A DNA stretch of 62,200 nucleotides, taken from a virus. This document shows, piece after piece, positions 27,001 through 33,472 of the stretch; the stretch's first letter is position 1, and each line of letters starts with the position of its first letter. The position numbers and the translations under genes were made by a program. The notes beneath the pieces are model-generated. The model had not been told where the DNA came from. It saw nothing but the letters and a program-made list of their open reading frames with translations, and did not search any database. The DNA lies in IMG/VR virus record IMGVR_UViG_3300042341_000289, positions 1 to 62,200 of that record, one strand, 5' to 3'.

Positions 27001-27520
27001 CCTGACCGCTGAACGACGCGGTGCTTCCTGACAGCTTGCCGACAACAACCGTGCCGGTTCCGTTGGGGGTGATCTCGATGTTTCCGTTCGCTCCATCGTA
27101 GATTCGGATGAAACCCTCGTTCGCAGAGCCCTCGTGAGTTCTGAGTGTCAGGTCGCCAGTGCCTCGAGTTGCGAGCGTGGCGTTCGTGTTGTTCGAGCCA
27201 ATACGGATGTCCGTCGAGTTGATGTGGACATGTCCGGTGCCGTCAGGAGTGATCGTGATCGGACCATTCGATCCGAGGAGGCTGGTGAGCTCAGTCGCTC
27301 TGAGCGTTGTGAAGATGCCAACCGTTCCAGTCAGCGTTCCAGTGAGCGTTCCGCCAGTCAGTGGAAGGTAGTTTCCAAGCGATGATGCCGCCGCGTAGTA
27401 CGACCCGTGCTGCCCGTCCAACAGGTCGGCGTTGAGGTTGATCACCAGCGCGGTCTGATTGACCGTGAACGGGGGAACCCCCGCTGCCGTGACGATCTGC
27501 AGTTGGCTCTCGAACTTCAT
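21011..27520 (-). CDS. Giant repetitive tail fibre (2169 aa)
   Basis: 2169 residues, Ser/Thr/Gly/Asn-rich, built of repeated modules. The clearest unit reads YYENRDTTAVGFSGGTLTLT, RAAGNLTTSLDGRYLPLTGG and LTG, with four near copies whose DNA lies near 21340-21440, 24140-24262, 25340-25450 and 26110-26240. Shorter units LLDGQHGSYY and PLTGGTITGQL recur more often. The C-terminus (AWCDFNGNFASSQSPNASFN) is a typical fibre head ending in hydrophobic VGVAFIAA. It should form a long trimeric fibre for receptor binding. Repeats make it prone to recombination. No chaperone domain was recognised. Confidence 0.85.
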   Translation of the reverse strand: MKFESQLQIVTAAGVPPFTVNQTALVINLNADLLDGQHGSYYAAASSLGNYLPLTGGTLTGTLTGTVGIFTTLRATELTSLLGSNGPITITPDGTGHVHINSTDIRIGSNNTNATLATRGTGDLTLRTHEGSANEGFIRIYDGANGNIEITPNGTGTVVVGKLSGSTASFSGQVTSTVATGTAPLVIASTTAVTNLNADLLDGQHGAYYQNASNLNAGTVPSARLSGSYSIDITGNAGSSSALTTNTGSAASALQYWQLSGNSTLNPNTNWWYALRLSHGDADTYYSATIAVDFFNDEIQFRRKQNNVNQTWRSLLHSGNFNSYALPLTGGTITGQLSVNGSTASDILRLYTTGSTVWKLGVTDASGSYFNITADFGNVTIYKLNGNITTPGSFVSTVATGTAPLSVTSTTVVGNLNSDLLDGQHGSYFENRDTTAVGFSGGTLTLTRAAGNLTTSLDGRYLPLTGGVLTGALTGTTATFSGNVALNARVSFGNRQPVYSLFHGGAQDLAWKKIADITFGTALYSAATFKVEVIDANTNFGSMADCKPMTFFVSCRRSGGVLNDADNALVFGPVADYVRAVKTATGVYELQIRQIADWLNHIFIVEIISQGAGTVTYVTGTPANGSTTGTIYLPTTGGYTQRFTNLSVAAASSFAGQITSTVATGTAPLVIASTTLVSNLNAQYLNGQLGSYYENRDATALGFSGGTLTITRAAGNLTANLDGRYLLLSGGSMTGAITLTNSSTADGTGMLVINGATNTERAIMFQDSGANKWWFGRDNSGTVATGIGFYNYTAGAFDFYITDAGTATFRNTVSASITGTSRGVGTTDPTIGTGGLWVTSATGLNVARNSTAYIVLDAGNVGSYALPIAGGTITGNLTITGTLSEGGYLAFPERVYTVNLTAQSAANFYPIVINGSPGSDYWHHRFSLEMPDLGGGSAYNMDHLHGEARGQGWSDKTGFYRVFHNCYDNAERSVLGIWRGTQNWFGIVLYVRGGQTYYVRTTSRSVSGFTSATTQGNATFAIKNAAGSDVSGTSANIGELLNLINTPQGFHSSYNNYIGGTQVVTNTGTWGISISGSAAQLNGQAASYYENRDTTAVGFSGGTLTLTRAAGNLTVGLDGRYLPLTGGALTGTISIDTTGSSSSTSSVIIKRSGQSALNFGQYAGAWRSALQIQSNASDRLLFFAPPEADYQYGILRAANGGLKIDVGGTTSSTGTNAISIEASGAVSMPVSLNVVGAVTQNGNQVLHAGNYNSYAMLTTGIPSGSDQYVNFRVMRNSAASPADGMFIGYGNASSGRTRIYGEGSTTSHVYPDANGNLMRSDGSAYLHSSNYSSYALPLSGGTMTGDIVFANDSVRAITNAAGNAGYRPDDAYGNTYMWNYASAAGWYGDFNSFYWRTAASSLLMSLTSGALNSLVSIQQNGNQVLHASNYPQYALPITAGVSNPLTGQTKIKAGHSTTRFQLHYNHDNNDNSANAGFLTLWASEPGISYPYTGIGGNIHIDGQHYGRQGSGLAYGVYMRFNTGDGYTEFWNTTGAPGVAGGQGTRRAYIAQDGELYATANAYKVVHAGNFSSVIGYTPAYGTAAYQSKSLDTVSTPGLYQYDGAFGGTKPPDNSPNYRTIEIGSSARFSQIAMPWNSDGFYFRRRVDSSFTAWRTVLHDGNYNSYVPTLTGTGASGTWGVRITGFANQGSQRLYSTDASYNYDSANPYFGFLTYNGPVNRWRFKVSPATPDAVEVAYADVSGSANAIADGAVSTTAKLANSVVTYAKIQNVAVSTVLGNSSASVAQAPQALSMATLAGMLSGQTMNIVGSSTSVSAAADQAIVNQHNGSGSAWYGRILSKNSTNDRSAFLGTYGSVAGVFAHNNALSAWADLYINTVDGSSGGTVRMPSSVLISGNQALHAGSTSAPSLSIGGNAATATNLSTNRTNWSTNGVISAVVGQLAWKHYGNNHTIFDASNSTSPAGGSVNNTNAQIAWSSTYPTLMGWNGSNTYGVRVDSARVADSATSATSATSATTATNSTQLNGQAASYYENRDTTSVGISAGTLTLGRGAGNLTTTIGGRVVAWCDFNGNFASSQSPNASFNVSSITKNATGDYTVNFSSSLGTANYVVAGTAQLDTPSPGASNYNVMVAVPRRSGAKAAGSCRVVCEYPAGVALYDSISVGVAFIAA

Positions 27521-27532
27521 TCTGGAGATGGA

Positions 27533-29662
27533 TTAGTAGCCGACGACGACCCAGCGATATGTGATTCCCGAAGCGGGAGCGACAGCGAAAGTGAAGCGAA
27601 CGGTGTTCACGTCGAATGTCTTGGTGTCCACATACACTCTGTCGTCACTGGAGTCGAACACTGAGACGACGACGTTCTTGGTGTTCAGATTGTGGGTGGC
27701 GCTGAACACGGTGGTGCTCGCGTTGCCGGTGATCGTGCCAGACACCTGAGCCGCCAACTGGGAGTTCAGGTTCGGCAGCGAATAGGTGCGTAGCGTGGTG
27801 CCGCCAGTCGTGAACTGGGCGTACTGGGTTCCAGTGCCGCCGTTCGCGCCGGGAAGCACTCCGGTGACAGCACTGCCGCTCGCAAGGTTGATCGCACCGA
27901 AACCAAGCGCGGTGCCAGCCGAGTCAACACGGAGCACCTGATTGGCAGTTCCCGAGATCGCTCCGCCGTTAGCAGCAGACGGGCTCGAATTGCCAAACAC
28001 AGACAAGCCGGCGATCTGCTGAAACTTGGCGTATGTGACCGCGTTTGCAGAGATTGTGAGACCACCTGCCGCAGACAGCGTGGCGTCGCCCGACATGCCA
28101 ACGAATGTCGGAACACCGCCAACACTCCCAACAAGCAGTTGTCCAGAAGTGGGCGCAGCGGTTTGGCCCATCGCGCTCGCACCGCCGTAGAACACCCCGT
28201 TAGTGGTCCACGTCGAAAGGCCCGTGCCGCCATTTCCAATCGGCAGGATTCCGCTGACGTGATTGGTCAGCGTGATCTTACCCCAGCTAGGAGCAGTGCC
28301 GACACCGCCAGAAATCAGCGCGTTGCCAACAGCCACGCCAGCCAGCTTGGAAAGCGCGTTGGATGCGCTGGCGTAAAGGATGTCGCCGATGGTGTACGAA
28401 GACTGGCCCGTGCCGCCGTTGGCTGCCGCAAGCGTTCCGACGATAGCCGAAGTCGCACTAACATCGATTGCACCGAATGACGGAGCCCCACCGCCCGCCG
28501 GAACACGGAGAATCTGGTGGGCTGTGCCTGCCCCGATAAACCCGATCGTGGTCGCTCCAGTGGCGTATGGGATCGTGTTCGCCGTGTAGTCTGAGTTCTG
28601 GGCGAAATGGAACTGGGTTCCGTTGAGAACCATGCCGCGCCCGGCCGTGTAAGAACCAGCGCCAGAGAACTGAGTCCAGTTGAGAGCGGTGGTGTCGAGC
28701 GCGACCGGCGCATCGGCCGTCATCACCCAGCCGGTGTCCTTGTTGACCGTGCCCTCTTCGATAAAGGTGAACGATCCGGGGCTGGCATCAGCACTGGTGT
28801 CGAAATCGCTGGCGCGGGTCAAAACCCAGGCCACGCTGTAACTGCCAGCATTGGTGACCGTGTAGATGCCGTTTTCGCTCGCGCCGTTTCCGCTGGTTTC
28901 GTTCTTAACCAGCACCCGGTTCCCAGCGGCAAGCGTAACACCGTCGATGATGAGCGGCGTCAGGCCGCCCGTCATCGTCTTGGTGATGTTGTTGTAGGTG
29001 CCACCGAGATCAGCGGTGGTGGCAACACGACAAGACGCCTTGGGATCAAGGCCTTGAGCGAAACTCTCGACGAACTGGCGGTTGGCTGCGTCAGTTCCAG
29101 AAACAGGGTCGGCGACGTTGGTAATCAGCTGGCCACCGAAAGACACAGGGCCAGTCGGAGCACCCAATTCGGACAGCAGGAAAGTGCTCTTGGCTACCGC
29201 AGCACCAACACCACTTCCGTTTCCAACGATGATCTGGTTGTTCGCGAGTGTGATTTCCCCAGGAACAACTGAAAGTGACGTGACGTTGAGGCTGATCGCC
29301 GCCGTCCCATCGAACCCAACACCAGCGGCCGTAGCCTTTCCGCTGATGGCGATGTTACGAGCATTGGTGAGCTTGTTTGCTTGAGTTGCCGTGCCATCAA
29401 AAAGCGTCGCGGTAATAGTTCCGGCTGAGAACCCGCCAGAGCTATCACGAAGCACCGCGGTGTTAGCGGTCGCTTGGGTGTCCATCGGGTAGATGGCCCG
29501 CCAGTTAACGCCGTCGCTCCAGTTGAGCCGGTTGTTCGACGTGTCCATCCACATCGAGCCTTTCCCAGTGCTCGCTGCATACGGGACCGTCGGGCTGTTG
29601 TGGATCTGCAGATTAACAATCTGCAGGTTCGACATGTCTAGGATTGAGAGAAACTTGGGCAT
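27533..29662 (-). CDS. Tail fibre protein (709 aa)
   Basis: 709 residues. The N-terminal part has VPYAASTGKGSMWMDTSNNR followed by LNWSDGVNW, a usual opening of beta-structured fibres. The middle carries repeats of the type ANGGTGQSSYTIGDILYASA and GNGGTGLSTWTTNGVFYGGA, known from long fibres. The C-terminus (HNLNTKNVVVSVFDSSDDRV, ending WVVVGY) resembles the end domain of the 205-aa protein upstream. ATG 29662 is 8 bases after the preceding stop. Likely a fibre segment joining the adaptor to the 2169-aa fibre. Confidence 0.8.
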   Translation of the reverse strand: MPKFLSILDMSNLQIVNLQIHNSPTVPYAASTGKGSMWMDTSNNRLNWSDGVNWRAIYPMDTQATANTAVLRDSSGGFSAGTITATLFDGTATQANKLTNARNIAISGKATAAGVGFDGTAAISLNVTSLSVVPGEITLANNQIIVGNGSGVGAAVAKSTFLLSELGAPTGPVSFGGQLITNVADPVSGTDAANRQFVESFAQGLDPKASCRVATTADLGGTYNNITKTMTGGLTPLIIDGVTLAAGNRVLVKNETSGNGASENGIYTVTNAGSYSVAWVLTRASDFDTSADASPGSFTFIEEGTVNKDTGWVMTADAPVALDTTALNWTQFSGAGSYTAGRGMVLNGTQFHFAQNSDYTANTIPYATGATTIGFIGAGTAHQILRVPAGGGAPSFGAIDVSATSAIVGTLAAANGGTGQSSYTIGDILYASASNALSKLAGVAVGNALISGGVGTAPSWGKITLTNHVSGILPIGNGGTGLSTWTTNGVFYGGASAMGQTAAPTSGQLLVGSVGGVPTFVGMSGDATLSAAGGLTISANAVTYAKFQQIAGLSVFGNSSPSAANGGAISGTANQVLRVDSAGTALGFGAINLASGSAVTGVLPGANGGTGTQYAQFTTGGTTLRTYSLPNLNSQLAAQVSGTITGNASTTVFSATHNLNTKNVVVSVFDSSDDRVYVDTKTFDVNTVRFTFAVAPASGITYRWVVVGY

Positions 29663-29669
29663 GGCAGTC

Positions 29670-30287
29670 CTAATTTAGATACGCGGTTCCCGACACTTCT
29701 GCGTAAAACGTGACCACGAGAGAGTTTGAGTCAATGTATCGAACGTCCCCATAGAAGACGTTCTTGGACTGATCAACCACGGTGACTGATGGGAACCACC
29801 CCAGCCCGTGATTGATTGTCCATGAAGCCGATGCAACACCCTGAGTATGGATGTACCTCGCCGACTGAATGAGCGACTCAACCTCGTCAACCGTAACACC
29901 GCTGTCGGTGCTGATTGAGTCGATCTGGTTCTGGAGGTTGGTCGTGTTCGACACGATCAACTGGTTCAGCGAATCGATCTGAGAGTTGATGCTGGCGACC
30001 GCAGACTGAATCGCGCTTGAGATTTGATCGGAAACGTCGACCGCCTGAGCCTCGGTGACCGCAGTCGACTGCTGAGTCGGAATCGGAAACTGAGCCTGAA
30101 GGCTGATCCGCCACCGGTTTACGGCATCTGAAAACTCCCTGACGGTGGCATCATTGAGCTTTTGAGGGAGTTGCGGAAAGTCGGGTATGACAACGTCGGC
30201 AGTACCCAAGCCGGTATTGGCACCATTGCCCCTGCCAGGGGTTGATGCCAACCGCTTGATCAGGGTTGCCTTGGCGTTGGATGCCAT
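29670..30287 (-). CDS. Tail fibre / adaptor protein (205 aa)
   Basis: 205 residues. A helical middle (about 85-125: SSAIQSAVASINSQIDSLNQ, repeated LQNQIDS) looks like a trimeric coiled coil. The C-terminal domain (HTQGVASASWTINHGLGWFP ... RYIDSNSLVVTFYAEVSGTA) matches a widespread beta-domain at the tips of phage fibres. Probably a short fibre or fibre connector. It lies between the glycosyltransferase and the two longer fibre genes. Confidence 0.75.
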   Translation of the reverse strand: MASNAKATLIKRLASTPGRGNGANTGLGTADVVIPDFPQLPQKLNDATVREFSDAVNRWRISLQAQFPIPTQQSTAVTEAQAVDVSDQISSAIQSAVASINSQIDSLNQLIVSNTTNLQNQIDSISTDSGVTVDEVESLIQSARYIHTQGVASASWTINHGLGWFPSVTVVDQSKNVFYGDVRYIDSNSLVVTFYAEVSGTAYLN

Positions 30288-30290
30288 GGA

Positions 30291-31277
30291 TCAAACACTA
30301 CTGAGAATGTCTAGTGCGACAACACGGAGTCGTTCCATGAACTTGGACTTGGTGAACTTGAACGACATCTCGTAAGACCTTGTCGCCTTCTCGTTCAGTA
30401 GGGAGCGATTGCTGTACGCCTCGCGCAAGGCGTGAATGACACCGTCTCTGGATGGCTTGCCTCCCTGCCCAAATCCGAAGTACGGCTTGTCGTCCGGTGC
30501 TTGGACCATGGTGTAAGGCAGGTGCCACGATGTCTCTGGAGTTGTGAAATCAGCAGGCCCTCCCCACGGGACGATGATCGACGGCCTTCCGGTCGCCATA
30601 AGTTCGCACGCCGGGAAGTTCCACCCCTCCAAGCCTGACAGGAACACGCCGCAGTGGTGCGCCCCAAGCATCTCTTCGTACTTGGGTCGCGTTAAAGTCT
30701 CTCGAGACACAGTGATTCGATCGTCTTTCGGGTCCAGCTTGTAGCAGTCGTTGCTACTCTTGATTGTCAGTCTGACATCACGCTCTCGAGGGAACGCCAG
30801 CTTGAAGCACTCGATGAGTTCGTCCATGCCCTTGCGTGCTCGAACACCATTGTCTCGGCCGATAGACACGAACTTGAACACGTCATCAGGAGGCATTGGT
30901 GCCCATGGCGATTCACCCCATAGAGGAACCGCGTGGATCATTCCACGATACCCACTGGACCTGAAGACACGGACATTCATCTTGCATGGCACGATCAGAG
31001 CCCTTGCAGACATGAACCCGGTTGCCGTTGGTGGAAGCTGAGTTGGCTCCCACATCGTGAACCGAATCGGTGACACCGAGACGTTGGTGGGGTCTGCCAG
31101 AACTATGTCCGGGTAATCGAGCGGTGATACATGCACCGCATTGACCGCTTGCATGCAGGCCTCAGCAAGTCGGCCGTAGCCGGTGGATGGGTCTGTCGCT
31201 GGCGTGTAGAACCTCAGAGGTCTACCAGAGAGTCGTGCATGGGAAGCTAGAGGGGGCCTAACATTGACCGTCAGCAT
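30291..31277 (-). CDS. Glycosyltransferase, GT-B fold (family 4-like)
   Basis: 328 residues. The C-terminal half has hallmarks of GT-B enzymes that use nucleotide-sugars: VSIGRDNGVRARKGMDELIE (about 137-156), RLTIKSS (169-175) and the donor-binding EGWNFPACELMATG (217-230), matching E-x7-E of GT4 enzymes (E217, E225). The acceptor is unknown. Placement between a tail adaptor and tail fibres suggests it modifies a virion protein or host-surface sugar; a DNA-base modification role is less likely because no base-hydroxylating enzyme is visible. It overlaps its upstream gene by 7 bases. Confidence 0.85.
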   Translation of the reverse strand: MLTVNVRPPLASHARLSGRPLRFYTPATDPSTGYGRLAEACMQAVNAVHVSPLDYPDIVLADPTNVSVSPIRFTMWEPTQLPPTATGFMSARALIVPCKMNVRVFRSSGYRGMIHAVPLWGESPWAPMPPDDVFKFVSIGRDNGVRARKGMDELIECFKLAFPRERDVRLTIKSSNDCYKLDPKDDRITVSRETLTRPKYEEMLGAHHCGVFLSGLEGWNFPACELMATGRPSIIVPWGGPADFTTPETSWHLPYTMVQAPDDKPYFGFGQGGKPSRDGVIHALREAYSNRSLLNEKATRSYEMSFKFTKSKFMERLRVVALDILSSV

Positions 31278-32038
31278 ACATCGGGAGGCATAACCTTGGG
31301 GCTGCGAACCGCTTGCTGAGCTTTGCGGCAGTCGTAGGCCAACTGTGAAATCGCGCTCGTGTACAGCGAGTTTGCGGTTTGGTAGTCGCTCATGTCTTTG
31401 GTCTCTCGGCGGGCCACTTGTGCGTCCAAGTAGACCTCGACCGCCTGCATGACATCGCGGCTCTCAAACGTCACCGGTATCACAGTAGTGTCGATGAACG
31501 TCCGCTGAATGCCGTTCCACTCAACCACGATCTGCTCAGTGCTGTCGATCGATGGAAACACGTAGACGGTGCCGCGATTGATGGACCAGTAGAGGGCTCC
31601 AGGTCCGGTGCGGAACCCCTTGTCCGTGCTCACGCTTCCAGGTGCGTAGATAGGAGCGCCAACAGCATCGTTTGGCGCATGAGGGGTCATGCCGTAAGCG
31701 TCACCCGGAAGACAGCAGCGGTAGCTGTGGATCATGTCGAGCATTCGCTCGTGGTCCACAAACATGGCCTCAACCGGATCGCAACCTCCGTCCAGTGCAG
31801 ACGTGTAGATGCGCTCAATGTTGCCGTCCACGGTGTCGAACGTGCTCGCACCGCAATGGAACAAGGTCGACGACTGCCCAATGTAGTCCGCGTGATTGGT
31901 TCGCAGGCACGGAATTTTGGTCTGAATGTCGATGAGCGCATCCTTCACGGCCAGCTTGTGAACGTGGACAAGGTTCTCAGCCTCGCCCTCGGGGAAGACG
32001 GCAGTGCTGATCTGGGCGTAATATTGAGAGAAGTTCAT
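31271..32038 (-). CDS. Putative head-tail adaptor protein (255 aa)
   Basis: 255 residues. Sequence style and position, after the head genes and before the fibres, fit a podovirus adaptor or tail-tubular A-type protein: N-terminal helices (MNFSQYYAQISTAVFPEGEA), a beta-rich middle (LYWSINRGTVYVFPSIDSTE) and C-terminal helices (VYLDAQVARRETKDMSDYQT). Eight cysteines, including two adjacent, are unusual. Assignment rests on context; no motif is diagnostic. It overlaps both neighbours. Confidence 0.5.
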   Translation of the reverse strand: MNFSQYYAQISTAVFPEGEAENLVHVHKLAVKDALIDIQTKIPCLRTNHADYIGQSSTLFHCGASTFDTVDGNIERIYTSALDGGCDPVEAMFVDHERMLDMIHSYRCCLPGDAYGMTPHAPNDAVGAPIYAPGSVSTDKGFRTGPGALYWSINRGTVYVFPSIDSTEQIVVEWNGIQRTFIDTTVIPVTFESRDVMQAVEVYLDAQVARRETKDMSDYQTANSLYTSAISQLAYDCRKAQQAVRSPKVMPPDVC

Positions 32039-32691
32039 CGTACAAGCCTTCCGCGCTGAGCCTCGATGTCGGCAATCTGGGCGTTCAGCATGCTGATTGT
32101 CTGGTTGTCGGTCGAGAGAATGGCGCGTTCTCTGATGCTTCTGATCTGCCCAGCAAGCACAGAGTCGAACGTCTGGTAGGCGGCGTTCACGGCAAGGCTA
32201 GACTTCCTGGCCCTGTTGATCGCGAACAGCAAGGCAAGCATTCCGATCGCCATCAGAATCAGGTTAACACCCAGCGGAATTGAAACCGATTTTGCAATCG
32301 ACTCGGTGGTCTTTTCCTTGTCTGAGGCATCCACGTTGGACGAATAGTGAATCTCTTCACGATACGGCTGCTGAGCTTGAGTCTGAACTGTTTGAGCAGT
32401 TTCTTTTGGAACCACCGGAACCGCAACCATTGCGACCGGAGGTGCCTGCGGAATCTGTTCCGGCTCTTTCGGAATCGTGACACTCACCTTGTTTCCAAGT
32501 CCGCCAACGTGAAACTCCGTAGCGGTTTTGGGGTCAGGCCTCTGTCCTGTAACGATTTTGGAGAACTGCTCGGAACCCTTGAGCGTGGAAGCGGCGACCT
32601 CTGACGTTGACGATGTGCGCTTCGCGGTGCTTGGCACCAAAGCTCCACACCCGGCAATGAACAGAAGCAGTGTGATCAGAAACGCTTTCAT
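32035..32691 (-). CDS. Lipoprotein with distal membrane segment, u-spanin-like
   Basis: 218 residues. The N-terminus MKAFLITLLLFIAGC is a lipoprotein signal with lipobox FIAGC (Cys15). A periplasmic stretch rich in Pro, Gln and Val (60-135) is followed by a transmembrane helix (139-159, PLGVNLILMAIGMLALLFAI) and about 58 cytoplasmic residues. A lipid anchor in the outer membrane plus an inner-membrane helix is the layout of one-gene spanins, which fuse the two membranes at lysis. The long cytoplasmic tail is longer than I would expect. The neighbouring holin-like gene supports a lysis role; a Gram-negative host is implied. Confidence 0.6.
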   Translation of the reverse strand: MKAFLITLLLFIAGCGALVPSTAKRTSSTSEVAASTLKGSEQFSKIVTGQRPDPKTATEFHVGGLGNKVSVTIPKEPEQIPQAPPVAMVAVPVVPKETAQTVQTQAQQPYREEIHYSSNVDASDKEKTTESIAKSVSIPLGVNLILMAIGMLALLFAINRARKSSLAVNAAYQTFDSVLAGQIRSIRERAILSTDNQTISMLNAQIADIEAQRGRLVR

Positions 32692-32942
32692 CAGTCGTCT
32701 ATTGATACACCAAGTTGGTTCGCCTTGGCTCGCAGTATCTTGAGCTCAGCCTCGATCTTCTTGATGTTCACCCGACTCAATCGGATGGCGTAGAAGCTCG
32801 CACACATTGTGGCCACCGCAGCGGCCATCTGAACCCAGCTTGGTAGGCTGAAAATGTGCGAAACAGCCATGGCGACCATCCCGCCGATGGACATGGCACC
32901 GGACTTGGCTGCAACGATGTGGTTGGCTTGAATGTCGCTCAT
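32691..32942 (-). CDS. Holin-like small membrane protein (83 aa)
   Basis: 83 residues with two predicted membrane helices (about 14-31 and 37-54) joined by a short turn (SLPSW), and a charged, coiled C-terminus (LSRVNIKKIEAELKILRAKA). This is the layout of class II holins, which open the inner membrane at lysis. It overlaps the u-spanin-like gene by one base. No endolysin was recognised nearby, so it may act with an unrecognised murein hydrolase. Confidence 0.65.
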   Translation of the reverse strand: MSDIQANHIVAAKSGAMSIGGMVAMAVSHIFSLPSWVQMAAAVATMCASFYAIRLSRVNIKKIEAELKILRAKANQLGVSIDD

Positions 32943-32956
32943 GGGATGTGGCTGGT

Positions 32957-33373
32957 TTAGCGTTTCAGTTTTCCGACTGTCGGCTTTGAAACCTTGACCT
33001 CATCCGGCGAGGTGGATGGCGTTTGATCAGCCTGCTTCGGCTTGTCAGACGCGGGAACCACGGCCGCAGCAGGATCGCCTGACTGGAGTTGTGCCTGAGC
33101 TTGAACCGCCGCCAGAGTTAGACCCTGTCTGGTTAGCGACGACTGCAGCGATTTCGAGGCGTTCTTTTTTTTTAACTCCTCGTCGTAAACCTCTTGTGTC
33201 ATCTCCCAGATTCCGCCGCGCTTTTCGCGGATTCGGAGCTCGAGTTCTGCGATAAAGACCGCGTCCTCAGTGGCCAGAAGACCGATGCCGGCAGCGCCCT
33301 CGATGAGCGGGACAGTGCGCCCGTCGGCCGATTGGATGGTGTTGTAAACGAGAGATTTTCCAAAGTACCGCAT
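32957..33373 (-). CDS. Small phage protein next to the capsid gene
   Basis: About 138 residues from ATG 33373 (MRYFGKSLVYNTIQSADGRT); a longer ATG at 33418 is possible, but related phage proteins usually begin near MRYF. A middle segment FIAELELRIREKRGGIWEMT then QEVYDEELKKK is typical of small proteins encoded beside major capsid genes. The C-terminus is Pro/Lys/Ala-rich and probably flexible. A run of nine A residues on the coding strand (near 33165-33173, in KKKN) is a potential slippage site. Function unknown. Confidence 0.55.
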   Translation of the reverse strand: MRYFGKSLVYNTIQSADGRTVPLIEGAAGIGLLATEDAVFIAELELRIREKRGGIWEMTQEVYDEELKKKNASKSLQSSLTRQGLTLAAVQAQAQLQSGDPAAAVVPASDKPKQADQTPSTSPDEVKVSKPTVGKLKR

Positions 33374-33423
33374 GGCGAGATTTTGATCAGGGTGTTGAGA
33401 GCCGCAACTGAAAGTCATCCAAC

Positions 33424-33458
33424 AAAAAGGGCGGGTGAGCCGTTAGACCCACCCGCCC
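33424..33458 (-). terminator. Strong intrinsic terminator after the capsid gene
   Basis: On the minus strand GGGCGGGTG (from 33458) pairs perfectly with CACCCGCCC (33437-33429) over a 12-base loop, then TTTTT (33428-33424). It lies 14 bases after the capsid stop, so capsid mRNA can end here with partial read-through into the lysis and tail genes. Confidence 0.9.
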
Positions 33459-33472
33459 AGTGCATTCACTGA

